From Flavobacterium hungaricum (GTDB taxonomy: Bacteria > Bacteroidota > Bacteroidia > Flavobacteriales > Flavobacteriaceae): a stretch of 64,000 bases of DNA. The position numbers and the translations under genes are program-made. The notes below the pieces were generated by a model. The model was not told where the DNA came from. It ran no database searches and was given only the letters and a program-made list of their open reading frames with translations. Positions 7,941-16,864 of the stretch are shown here, one piece after another (position 1 is the first letter of the stretch; every line of letters starts with the position of its first letter). The stretch is taken from assembly GCF_015182285.1 (NCBI RefSeq), contig NZ_PRDM01000001.1, forward strand, positions 1,364,001-1,428,000, in the 5' to 3' direction.

Positions 7941-10900
7941 ATGTTGAAGCATAAGATAATCGTTGTTTTATTTAGTTTGATGTGCACCATTTCTACAGGG
8001 CAGCCAAAAGGTATTCTTACCCATTTTTCTAATGATGGTAAGCTGAGCCAGTCGCGCGTTTTGGGCATTCAGCAAGATAAAAAAGGATTTATCTGGCTGG
8101 CATCTTTCAACGGATTAATTCGGTACGACGGAAATACTTTTAGTAAATTTAAAGTAAAACAAGATCTTTCGCTCAACATACAATCAAATCGTGTCTCTAA
8201 ATTTAAGTTTGATAATCAGGGCCGAATCTGGATTCAGTCTGAAAAAAATGATATTTATTATTTTGATACCAATGAGCTCAATTTTCACAATCCGATAGAA
8301 GGAAAATCGCCCGCTGTAACTTTTGATCATTTTAAGATTATGCCTTCCGGCAGAACATGGCTTTTTCCCACAGATAAAAACTTTATGATTGTTTTTGAAC
8401 CGAATAAGCAAACCAAACGCATTACTTTTGATTCGGCCAGACAATTCGGAAAAATTACAGATGTTTTTGAAGACAAATCTGGAACAACCTGGTTTTTAAC
8501 CGATGCCGGAATCTGCAGGTTAAATAAGTCGAGCAAAGTTCCTGAATATTTCTTTTCGAATATGACGGGACAGTACGGAAAATCTTCGTTTAATATCGCT
8601 GATGAAACAAAAGAGGATCTTTGGTTTGGAGGAGATCGCGGCAAGTTTACCCGATACAACAAAAAATCAAGTACTTTTTTTGATTTGGATTTAGGAATCA
8701 AAGATGATATTCTGCTTGTAAATACAGTGGCAGACAATACCGTTTTGATTATAACGAAAGGCAGCGGTTTTTGCCTTTATGATATAAAAACCGGAAAATT
8801 TGAGCACTACAACAAAAAAACACTTCCGGGTTTAGTAAACGAAAGCATTAATTTTCTGGGTTTAACCAGTTCAAGACTATTTTGGTTTGACAGTCCGTCT
8901 GGCGTATTTCAGTTTGATCTGCTTACGCGAAAACTAAAACAGCTGCAGGTAGATGCAAGCGAGTCTGTTACAACCGCTGGTAAACAAAAGAGTTTTCTGC
9001 TTACAGCTCCAAACGGAACAGTCTGGATCCAGTCTACAAAAGGAGCGTTTTGTTATTGGGATGAAAAACAGAACAAATTATCATCTGTAATGCGTTGTAT
9101 CAAGGAATCAAAAGAAACGGTTTCGGATGTTATGCATACCGCCATGTTTGATAAATTAGGCAATCTTTGGTTTTGTTCTTTTAAACAGGGCTTAGATTTG
9201 ATCACCTTTAACAACAGTAACTTCCTAACTCTAGACTTGCATACATCGGGCAGTAAAAAACACAATGTTCGAAGTCTGATGACTGATAATAAAGGCAATC
9301 TCTGGGCGGCCAGCCGTGATGAAAAAATCGAAATTTTTGATTCTCAAAAACGAAAAATCGGCTTTTTAGGATCAGACGGTATTTTATCTGAAAGCGGTTC
9401 GGACTGGGGAGCGGATATTTACAGCATGATGCAGGATTCGCAAAACAGAGTTTGGATTGGAACCAGAGGAAACGGTGTTTTTTGTTTAACACCAAAATCA
9501 CAGTCCTATAATTTTAAAGTAGATCACTATCAATACGATAAGGATGATAAATACAGTATTAGTTCTGATGATGTTTACAAAATTTTTCAGGCTTCAAATG
9601 GTCAGATTTACTTTGGAACTTGGGGAGGCGGAATTGATTTAATTCGCGAATCGGGCGATAAAATCAGTTTTATCAGTTATAGAAACGAACTGAAAAATTA
9701 TCCAATCGGAAGCGCAGATAAAGTTCGCTCAATTGTAGAAACAAAAGATCATAGAATCTTTTTTATTTCGTCTTATAAATTGTTTTCTTTTTCTTCTACC
9801 AATAAACCGGCAGACAAAATACAGTTTAAAGAACATTTTCATGCATCCGGAAACGATATTTTAGATATTATAGTTACTGCAGATAACCGTCTGGCCTTGG
9901 CAACTAACGGAAAAGGATTGATTTTGGTTCGTGTAGACAAACAGGATCACGTAGACGTTAAAACTTTTTGGAGTGAAAATTTTGGGTTTCCATTAGAAGG
10001 AGTTGTGGGCATGCAGGAGGATCAATTTGGTAAAATCTGGCTTATGGGCGACAGCCAGATTGTAAGGTTCGATCCAAAAAATAACAGCTGCGAAACTTTT
10101 CCGGAACTGAAGTCGATTATTGGGACAGAAATCTTCTCAGAAGCCACAAGATGCAGACTCGTAAATGGAGAAATCGTTTTGGGATATTCAGACGGGGTAT
10201 TGTATTTTAAACCCGAAGCCATTAAACCTTCAACGTTTAAACCCTATTTGGCGATTTCAGGGTTTTTAGTAAACAATAAAGAATTATTCGAAATTAATCC
10301 CGAAACTCCCAAAAATACCGATTTACTCAAAGAAGTTACGCTGCAGCACGATCAGAATTTTTTCAGGGTTCAGTTTTCTGCTTTAGATTTTATTAAAAAT
10401 GAAAATATTGTCTACCGTTACAAACTGGAAGGTATTGATAAAGAATGGAATTATCTTAAAGGAGGCCAGTCCATAAATTATACCAATCTGGGCAGAGGAA
10501 GTTACACCTTGATCGTATCTTCTACAAACGGCCACAATTTATGGCTGGACAACGAGAGACAGATTAAAATTACAATTCGGCCTTCTGTCTGGGGAACTTA
10601 TTTTGCCTATTTCTGTTACTTTTTACTGGGAGTTGGTTTGTTTTTGCTCATTCGAAGAGGAATTTTGACCATTTTGAAACTGCGAAATGATGTACGGGTT
10701 CAAAAAGAAGTGAGTGAGTTGAAATTAAATTTCTTTACCGATATATCGCATGAAATTCGTACGCCGCTTACCATGATTACGGCGCCGTTGGAAGTTATGC
10801 TTTCAGATCATGAGATAAACGATTCGGTAAAATCGCAGCTTCGTGTTATTGAAAAGTACAGTAATAAATTACTCAACCTGGTCAATCAGATTTTAGATTT

Positions 10901-12278
10901 GAGAAGAATGCAGGACAGAAAACTCGAAGTGCGCGAAATAGATTTAGGCGGATTTGCCACAGAGGTTTGCGAAAATTTTAAAGAAACCAGCTTGCAGCGC
11001 AATATACAATTGAAAGTAATTACCGCGGATACCAAACCGCATATCTGGGCTGATGTTGATAATCTGGATAAAATACTGGTAAACCTGCTTTCTAATGCAT
11101 TTAAATATTGCAAAAAAGGAAGTGTAATTGAGGTTCGGGTTGAAGAATCTGATAAAAATGTGTATTTAAAAGTAAGCGATAACGGACCCGGAATTAGCGC
11201 TGTGGTTCAGAAAAAATTGTTTGTACGCTTTTCAAATTACAACGAAAATCCTTTTAATCCCAGTACGGGAATTGGTCTTTCTATTGTAAAAGATTCAGTT
11301 GATAAACACGGTGCAGAAATTATTGTAGAAACTAAAGTGGGTAAAGGAAGCAGTTTTACAATCAGCTTTTTAAAAGGATACAGCCATTTTGCGGATGATA
11401 CAGAAATAATATTCGATAAAACAAAAGAGCATTTAATTGATAATCAAACTCATGAAGAATTAATAGAAGATGAAATAATAGAAGAAACCGTTAGAGAAAA
11501 GCCTGTTGGATTAATAGTCGAAGATGATCCGGAATTAAGAGGTTTTATTGTTTCTATTTTAAAGGATGATTACAGCGTTTATACCGCCGAAAATGGAATT
11601 GAAGGTCATTTAAAAGCCGCAGAGCTGACTCCTGATTTTATAATAAGTGATATTATGATGCCTGAACTTGATGGTATCGAAATGCTTAAAATTATTCGAA
11701 ATAACTTTTCAATAAGCCATGTTCCCATTATTTTACTGAGTGCCAAAACCGCAATTGAAAGTAAGTTAGAAGGAATGGAATATGGGGCAGATGATTATAT
11801 CACAAAACCTTTTAACGTTAGTTTTTTAAAGGCAAGAGTCAAAAATGTTTTAGAACAGCGTATTCGTTTACAGCGCTTGTATTCTACCGGAAGTGTCGCC
11901 GAAATTGCCGAAGAAAATCCGCTGCAGATTTCCCAAAAAGACAATAAATTTATGCTTCAGGTGATCGAACTGGTAAAAGAAAACATTTCTAAATCAGACT
12001 TTTCTGTTGATGAATTAGGAAAATTAATGTGCATGTCGCGCGCCAGTTTTTTTAATAAGCTTAAAAATATTACCGGAGTTTCGCCCGTCGTATTCATTCG
12101 GGATATGCGTTTAAGCGAGGCTGCCGAACTTCTTAAAAACGAAGATTTATTGATCAAGGAAGTTTGTTTTGAAGTAGGTTTTAATGATCTCAAATACTTC
12201 GGAAAATGTTTCAGGGCCAAATACAATTATACTCCGGCAGAATATCGCAGGCAGTTTCGTTATGCAGCATCGAAATAA
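7941..12278 (+). CDS. Hybrid two-component system sensor/regulator (HTCS) of the pectin locus
   Basis: The 1445-residue single-chain sensor and transcription factor begins with a signal peptide (to about residue 20). A periplasmic two-propeller region follows, built from Reg_prop repeats (recurring GNLWFC, GNLWAA and RVWIGT strands) to about residue 750, then a Y_Y_Y domain (about 770-880) and one membrane helix (about 890-910). The cytoplasmic part has a HisKA domain with the phospho-acceptor in SHEIRTP (His937), a HATPase domain (NLLSNAFKY, DNGPGIS), a receiver domain with Asp1237 (SDIMMPELDG), and a C-terminal AraC-type helix-turn-helix (about 1335-1440). HTCS proteins bind oligosaccharides in the periplasm and activate the adjacent utilisation locus. 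Here the ligand is inferred to be a pectic oligomer. Confidence 0.95.
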   Translation: MLKHKIIVVLFSLMCTISTGQPKGILTHFSNDGKLSQSRVLGIQQDKKGFIWLASFNGLIRYDGNTFSKFKVKQDLSLNIQSNRVSKFKFDNQGRIWIQSEKNDIYYFDTNELNFHNPIEGKSPAVTFDHFKIMPSGRTWLFPTDKNFMIVFEPNKQTKRITFDSARQFGKITDVFEDKSGTTWFLTDAGICRLNKSSKVPEYFFSNMTGQYGKSSFNIADETKEDLWFGGDRGKFTRYNKKSSTFFDLDLGIKDDILLVNTVADNTVLIITKGSGFCLYDIKTGKFEHYNKKTLPGLVNESINFLGLTSSRLFWFDSPSGVFQFDLLTRKLKQLQVDASESVTTAGKQKSFLLTAPNGTVWIQSTKGAFCYWDEKQNKLSSVMRCIKESKETVSDVMHTAMFDKLGNLWFCSFKQGLDLITFNNSNFLTLDLHTSGSKKHNVRSLMTDNKGNLWAASRDEKIEIFDSQKRKIGFLGSDGILSESGSDWGADIYSMMQDSQNRVWIGTRGNGVFCLTPKSQSYNFKVDHYQYDKDDKYSISSDDVYKIFQASNGQIYFGTWGGGIDLIRESGDKISFISYRNELKNYPIGSADKVRSIVETKDHRIFFISSYKLFSFSSTNKPADKIQFKEHFHASGNDILDIIVTADNRLALATNGKGLILVRVDKQDHVDVKTFWSENFGFPLEGVVGMQEDQFGKIWLMGDSQIVRFDPKNNSCETFPELKSIIGTEIFSEATRCRLVNGEIVLGYSDGVLYFKPEAIKPSTFKPYLAISGFLVNNKELFEINPETPKNTDLLKEVTLQHDQNFFRVQFSALDFIKNENIVYRYKLEGIDKEWNYLKGGQSINYTNLGRGSYTLIVSSTNGHNLWLDNERQIKITIRPSVWGTYFAYFCYFLLGVGLFLLIRRGILTILKLRNDVRVQKEVSELKLNFFTDISHEIRTPLTMITAPLEVMLSDHEINDSVKSQLRVIEKYSNKLLNLVNQILDLRRMQDRKLEVREIDLGGFATEVCENFKETSLQRNIQLKVITADTKPHIWADVDNLDKILVNLLSNAFKYCKKGSVIEVRVEESDKNVYLKVSDNGPGISAVVQKKLFVRFSNYNENPFNPSTGIGLSIVKDSVDKHGAEIIVETKVGKGSSFTISFLKGYSHFADDTEIIFDKTKEHLIDNQTHEELIEDEIIEETVREKPVGLIVEDDPELRGFIVSILKDDYSVYTAENGIEGHLKAAELTPDFIISDIMMPELDGIEMLKIIRNNFSISHVPIILLSAKTAIESKLEGMEYGADDYITKPFNVSFLKARVKNVLEQRIRLQRLYSTGSVAEIAEENPLQISQKDNKFMLQVIELVKENISKSDFSVDELGKLMCMSRASFFNKLKNITGVSPVVFIRDMRLSEAAELLKNEDLLIKEVCFEVGFNDLKYFGKCFRAKYNYTPAEYRRQFRYAASK

Positions 12279-12299
12279 CATTAGCATTAAAAAGAGAAG

Positions 12300-12332
12300 A
12301 ACCTCATTACAAAATAGTAATGAGGTTTTTTT
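12300..12332 (+). terminator. Rho-independent terminator after HTCS gene
   Basis: An 11-bp perfect stem (AACCTCATTAC at 12300-12310 with GTAATGAGGTT at 12317-12327), a loop AAAATA and a T run to 12332 follow the HTCS stop by 22 bp. This separates the regulator transcript from the sus operon. Confidence 0.88.
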
Positions 12333-12509
12333 ATGAAATAATAGCTGCAGAACGTTAAGGTCTTGTTTTCTTCTGTTTATGATTTGTTCTTTTATTTAGG
12401 AGTATTTTTTTGCATCATATAAAAAAATAAAGGAATAATTGGTAAATAGTCAATTTTATAGTGATAAATAGCGATTTAACCCTTTTCGAAAAGCAATATT
12501 TACCCCATT

Positions 12510-12534
12510 TTGAGGATAGCTATACATAGTTTTG
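12510..12534 (+). promoter_or_regulatory. Candidate promoter of the susCD operon
   Basis: TTG at 12510-12512 and TAGTTTTG at 12527-12534 match the Bacteroidota -33/-7 pattern (TTG ... TAnnTTTG). The 14-base spacing is shorter than the usual 17-23, as might be seen at an activator-dependent promoter. The expected start point, near 12541, gives a leader that includes the 33-codon ORF at 12580. Confidence 0.45.
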
Positions 12535-12579
12535 CTTCATAATCTTAACTTAATTAACTAACTATCTAAAACCAAAATT

Positions 12580-12681
12580 ATGAACCAAACCAAAAACCTT
12601 ACCCAATTAACAATACCCATAGCGAAACTATTTTTAAGCCGCGGCAGATTTGAAAAGTTGAATTCTTCATTTTTAAAATAA
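12580..12681 (+). CDS. Short 33-codon ORF in the sus operon leader (possible leader peptide)
   Basis: A complete frame from ATG 12580 to TAA 12681 encodes 33 residues. It starts MNQTKNLTQLTIPIAKLFLS and ends with a basic stretch containing RGRFEKLN. It lies 46 bp after a candidate -7 box and 7 bp before the lipoprotein start at 12689, in a good position for coupling. The peptide is basic, has no signal-peptide architecture, and has codon use like its neighbours. It could be a regulatory leader peptide, a small protein, or a chance frame. No family is recognised. Confidence 0.4.
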   Translation: MNQTKNLTQLTIPIAKLFLSRGRFEKLNSSFLK

Positions 12682-12688
12682 ATACGAT

Positions 12689-13447
12689 ATGAAGAAAATT
12701 AACAGCATACTCCTCGCATTGGGGGCAGTACTTTTTGTATTGGCTTCCTGTTCTAATGATGATCTTAAATACGACAGTTACACCGTAAAATCATTAGATT
12801 ATCAATTAAATGGCACGCCTTGGAACCTGAACGTCGGAATTTCGACAAGACCGCTTTTTATCTATAAAGACGATGGAAATTACTTTGCAAACTACAGTTC
12901 GCTGTATCCTTTTTCTTTAGAGAGCGGCAAATACAAATTAGTAGCAAGTGATGTTCCGGAGCAGATGATTCCTATGCCAGTCAATTTAAACGAACTGATT
13001 GTTCCTCAGCCGGCATTGGCAAACCAGCATGTAAACTTATCAGATGCCATGCCGTATGCATCTCCGTTTGAAGAACCGCTTACGCTGAATATTATCACGA
13101 GGACAGGAACGCTGCGTTTGAAGTCGTCAGATCTTACAGCAGACAAAAGTTATACCACCATTAAAACAACAGTTTCTGTAAAAAGAAGCGGTTACAAGGT
13201 TTCTGACGGAACGTATGTAAAAGAAGACATGTTTGTTACCAGAAGCAAAGCAACAGCAAACGGGGGAATTAATTATACAGATGATTTTGTTCTGTTTCAA
13301 ACCGGTGAAGAGGCTAATAACGTTCGGGTTAAAATAGAATGTTTAGACCAGAATATGCAGGTTGTAAAAACTAAAGAATTAGAAGGAACTTTTCCAATAG
13401 AAGGCAGTAAAGTAACTGATGTAAGTTTCTTTTTAAACGCGCTTTAG
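12689..13447 (+). CDS. Surface lipoprotein of unknown family, first main gene of sus operon
   Basis: The 252-residue product has a lipoprotein signal peptide (MKKINSILLALGAVLFVLASCSN, lipobox LASC at about residue 20). Aspartates right after the cysteine region resemble the export signal of Bacteroidota surface lipoproteins. The rest is probably beta-rich, with no membrane segment and no catalytic motif seen. Its place directly before susC suggests it binds glycan or assists the SusCD complex, but that is inference. The gap to susC is 171 bp and contains inverted repeats, so the two genes may not be transcribed at equal levels. Confidence 0.7.
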   Translation: MKKINSILLALGAVLFVLASCSNDDLKYDSYTVKSLDYQLNGTPWNLNVGISTRPLFIYKDDGNYFANYSSLYPFSLESGKYKLVASDVPEQMIPMPVNLNELIVPQPALANQHVNLSDAMPYASPFEEPLTLNIITRTGTLRLKSSDLTADKSYTTIKTTVSVKRSGYKVSDGTYVKEDMFVTRSKATANGGINYTDDFVLFQTGEEANNVRVKIECLDQNMQVVKTKELEGTFPIEGSKVTDVSFFLNAL

Positions 13448-13506
13448 TACCTCTTTTACAAAAAAAACTCAGACAATTAACAAAATATCTTAGCAGTCAT
13501 TTATGG

Positions 13507-13552
13507 ATTTGTAAACTCTTACAAATGAAGTAATCATGATGAATATCGTCAT
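13507..13552. promoter_or_regulatory. Inverted repeats upstream of susC
   Basis: ATTTGTAA (13507-13514) and TTACAAAT (13519-13526) form a perfect 8-bp inverted repeat with a 4-base loop. Just after it lies an imperfect palindrome, ATGATGAATATCGTCAT (13536-13552). No T run follows, so this is not a simple terminator. It could be a protein-binding site or an mRNA structure affecting susC expression. Confidence 0.35.
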
Positions 13553-13618
13553 TGAAAACTTTTACAGTAAGTATTAAATCCAAAGCCGTGACTGGTTACA
13601 TAAAAAAATATTCTAGTT

Positions 13619-16600
13619 ATGATGATAAAAAAATACATCTGGAGCATTTTAGCCGTCTTGTTTTTGACCTATAGTGCTAATGCTCAGAAACGTGTAACCG
13701 TAACAGGTTCCGTTAGGGATAATATGGGGCTCATTCCCGGAGCGACAATTTTGGTTAAGAATGAAAACACAAATACCGTAACCGATTTTGATGGTAAATT
13801 CAGCATTTCGGTAACTGATCCCGAAACCGCAGTATTGATAATTAAATTTATTGGTCTGAATGATGAGACCGTAGCCTTAAAAGGCCGTACATCGGGAATT
13901 ACCGTTCAAATGAAAGAATCGAACAGCGAACTAAACGAAGTCGTGATTATTGGTTACGGTACCCAAAAACGTAAAAACTTAACCGGAGCAATTGCGAGTA
14001 TAAAAGGAACAGAACTGGCAAAAGTACCAACCGCAAATGTGGCCGAAGCTTTAACAGGAAGGCTTCCGGGAGTTCAGGTTACTACTGTAGATGGTTCTCC
14101 GGGATCAGAAGTAAAGATTAGAATTCGTGGAGGTGGTTCTATTACCGAGGATAATTCACCTTTGATTTTAGTTGATGGTTTTGAGGTCGCAAACCTAAAT
14201 GATATCCCGCCGACAGATATCGAATCTGTAGAAGTTTTAAAAGACGCAGCTTCAACAGCTGTTTACGGTGCCAGAGGTGCTAACGGAGTAATTATCGTTA
14301 CTACAAAAGTGCCAAAAGCAGGAAAAGTTTCAGTAAACATTCACAATTATACACAGATTAAAACGCTTGCCAATCACTTAGATGTAATGGATCCTTATGA
14401 ATATGTAATGCTGCAGTACGAAAATGCGCGTAAGAGCAGTTCTAATCCAACGGCATTTTATAATACATACGGTAAATCCAGCGAATTATACATTTATAAA
14501 GGAAATAAAGGTACAGATTGGCAGGATGAAATTTTTGGAAGTAACCCAATTGCAAGATATACAGATATTAACGTAAATGGCGGAAGTGAAAAAACGAAAT
14601 TCAAATTCACCTTTGTAAATCAGGATCAGCCGGGAGCATTGGTGGGAACAGGATTACGCCAGAATTATGTTTACTTAATCCTGAATTCTAAGTTAACAGA
14701 TAATCTTACGTTTGAGTACCAAACCCGTTTAACCAATCGTACGATAGATGGTTCGGGTACAGATGGTGTAAGTCTGCTTAGAGCCTTGCGTGAAGCACCA
14801 ACTGCAGGTCTGGAAGACTATATGACATTACCAGTTGATAACACCTACTTTGATCCTGAAGATTATGAAGTTAAACCTCGTTTTAATCCAATTGAAGAAG
14901 CAGAAAAAAATTACCGTAAACGTACTACAAGAATTTTTAATACAACCGGAGCCTTAACTTGGACAATTAAAAAAGGATTAACACTGCGTTCCTCTTTTGG
15001 TTATGAATATAAATATGATGAAGACGGTCGTTTTTATGGAACAGATACTCGTGTCGCCACAGATAATAATAATCTGCCGGTAGTATACTGGTCAATGACA
15101 CAGTCGCCTCGCTGGCAGTTGAATAACGTATTAAACTACGGATTCAAACTAAAAGAGCGTCACGATTTTCAGTTAATGATCGGGCAGGAAATAAAAGATC
15201 AGGAAAGTTCGGCTAAATTTTACCGCACCCGTTATTTTCCTGATGACATTTCAGGTTCAAAAGCTTTAGATAATCTGGCATTGGGAACTCCTTTTGATAA
15301 CGGTTCACTGGCTGAATCTCCAAATAGAATAGCATCATTTTTTGGAAGAGCCAATTATGGTTATGATGATCGTTATCTGTTTACGTTTACCGTTCGTACA
15401 GACGGTTCTACAAAATTTGGCCCAGACAACAGATGGGGTGTTTTTCCTGCGGGGGCTTTTGCTTGGAGAGTTTCTAATGAAAGTTTCTTAAAAGATAATG
15501 AAACAGTTTCTAATCTAAAACTTCGTTTGAGTTATGGAGCCTCTGGTAATGATAGAATAAAAGCAGATTTATATGCAAAATACTACGGTGTTTCCAGAGA
15601 TCGTTCTGTAGGATGGGGAGAAGAAAATCAGTATTACTATAATTTTTACAACAGCCAGTATCTTAATAATCCAAATGTAAAATGGGAAACAACTTATACG
15701 GCAAATGCCGGTATTGACTTTGGTTTCTTTAAAGAAAGATTAACCGGAACTCTTGATTTCTATTATAATAAAGTAAAAGATTTATTAGTGCCTTCTGATA
15801 TTGCTTCGGTTTCCGGTTTTACAAAAATGATGACCAATGTTGGACAAACTTCTAACAAGGGGGTCGAATTGGCACTTAACGGAAGTATTATTAAGAAAAA
15901 AGATTTTCAGGTTGATTTGACTTTTAATATCGGTTACAATAAAAACAAAATTGACAAACTGTCCAGCGGTGAGCAGGAATGGATTTTGAGTTCGGGCTGG
16001 GCAGGAACACAATTATTAAATGACGATGATTACCGTGCTTATGTAGGCGGAACAAAAGGTTTGATTTATGGTTTTGTAAACGATGGGTTTTATACCATGG
16101 ATGATTTTGAATCGTTTGATGCCGTAACCAGAGCCTGGAAACTAAAAGAAGGCGTAGCCAACTCCAAAAATCTTTCAGGCGAACCCGTTCCGGGAAATGC
16201 TAAGTTCAAAAAACTGACTCCTGTTGACTCTTCTGACCCAAACAGCTATGTAGTGGGTGATAAGGACAGAAAAGTTATTGGAGATACAAATCCTGATTTT
16301 TCTGGAGGGTTTGGTATAAATGCGGTTTGGAAAAATTTTGATTTAACAGCCTTTTTCAACTTTATGTATGGTTTTGATGTGTACAATGCCAATAAGATCA
16401 TGATGACTTCTTTCTACCAAAACAATCAAAACAATTTTGGTATGGAAGTAGGACTGGATAAACGCTGGAGAAATTATGATGATATGGGGAACGATCTTCG
16501 TTATTCGCCGGATCTGCTGGCCAAACAAAACGAAAATGCGACCATGTGGAATCCTGTAAGTATTGGCCGTCCTATAGCAATGTCGTATGCAGTTGAAGAT

Positions 16601-16840
16601 GGTTCTTTCTTAAGATTAAATACATTGAGTATTGGTTACACAATTCCAAAACAACAAAGTAAAGCAATAGGATTAAGCAGAGTAAGATTATACGCTACAG
16701 GAAGCAATTTATTTGTTTGGACCAATTATTCAGGATACGATCCGGATGTAAATCTGGAAACCGGACTTACACCTAATATTGATTACAATGCTTATCCAAG
16801 AACACGTAATTACGCTTTTGGTGTACAGCTTTCATTTTAA
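13619..16840 (+). CDS. SusC/RagA-family TonB-linked outer-membrane transporter
   Basis: The 1073-residue protein has a signal peptide (to about residue 22) and a carboxypeptidase-regulatory-like domain (about 25-105; GSVRDNMGLIPGATILVKN). The SusC hallmark segment NEVVIIGYGTQKRKNLTGAI leads into the plug domain, which includes the typical RIRGGGSITEDNSPLILVDG. A 22-strand beta-barrel fills the rest and ends in the aromatic-rich strand YAFGVQLSF. It should import pectic oligosaccharides across the outer membrane using TonB energy, with the SusD protein encoded 24 bp downstream acting as its lid. Length and domain order are normal for the family. Substrate is inferred from the enzyme set. Confidence 0.96.
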   Translation: MMIKKYIWSILAVLFLTYSANAQKRVTVTGSVRDNMGLIPGATILVKNENTNTVTDFDGKFSISVTDPETAVLIIKFIGLNDETVALKGRTSGITVQMKESNSELNEVVIIGYGTQKRKNLTGAIASIKGTELAKVPTANVAEALTGRLPGVQVTTVDGSPGSEVKIRIRGGGSITEDNSPLILVDGFEVANLNDIPPTDIESVEVLKDAASTAVYGARGANGVIIVTTKVPKAGKVSVNIHNYTQIKTLANHLDVMDPYEYVMLQYENARKSSSNPTAFYNTYGKSSELYIYKGNKGTDWQDEIFGSNPIARYTDINVNGGSEKTKFKFTFVNQDQPGALVGTGLRQNYVYLILNSKLTDNLTFEYQTRLTNRTIDGSGTDGVSLLRALREAPTAGLEDYMTLPVDNTYFDPEDYEVKPRFNPIEEAEKNYRKRTTRIFNTTGALTWTIKKGLTLRSSFGYEYKYDEDGRFYGTDTRVATDNNNLPVVYWSMTQSPRWQLNNVLNYGFKLKERHDFQLMIGQEIKDQESSAKFYRTRYFPDDISGSKALDNLALGTPFDNGSLAESPNRIASFFGRANYGYDDRYLFTFTVRTDGSTKFGPDNRWGVFPAGAFAWRVSNESFLKDNETVSNLKLRLSYGASGNDRIKADLYAKYYGVSRDRSVGWGEENQYYYNFYNSQYLNNPNVKWETTYTANAGIDFGFFKERLTGTLDFYYNKVKDLLVPSDIASVSGFTKMMTNVGQTSNKGVELALNGSIIKKKDFQVDLTFNIGYNKNKIDKLSSGEQEWILSSGWAGTQLLNDDDYRAYVGGTKGLIYGFVNDGFYTMDDFESFDAVTRAWKLKEGVANSKNLSGEPVPGNAKFKKLTPVDSSDPNSYVVGDKDRKVIGDTNPDFSGGFGINAVWKNFDLTAFFNFMYGFDVYNANKIMMTSFYQNNQNNFGMEVGLDKRWRNYDDMGNDLRYSPDLLAKQNENATMWNPVSIGRPIAMSYAVEDGSFLRLNTLSIGYTIPKQQSKAIGLSRVRLYATGSNLFVWTNYSGYDPDVNLETGLTPNIDYNAYPRTRNYAFGVQLSF

Positions 16841-16864
16841 TTAAACGAATTAAATCACATAGAG

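Larger units (their letters stand above)
12279..12579. other. Intergenic region between HTCS and the sus operon
   Basis: About 300 bp holding the HTCS terminator at its left end and a Bacteroidota-type promoter near its right end, both listed separately. The middle (12340-12500) is AT-rich, with no reading frame or repeat I can support. It is the natural place for an HTCS binding site. Confidence 0.5.
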
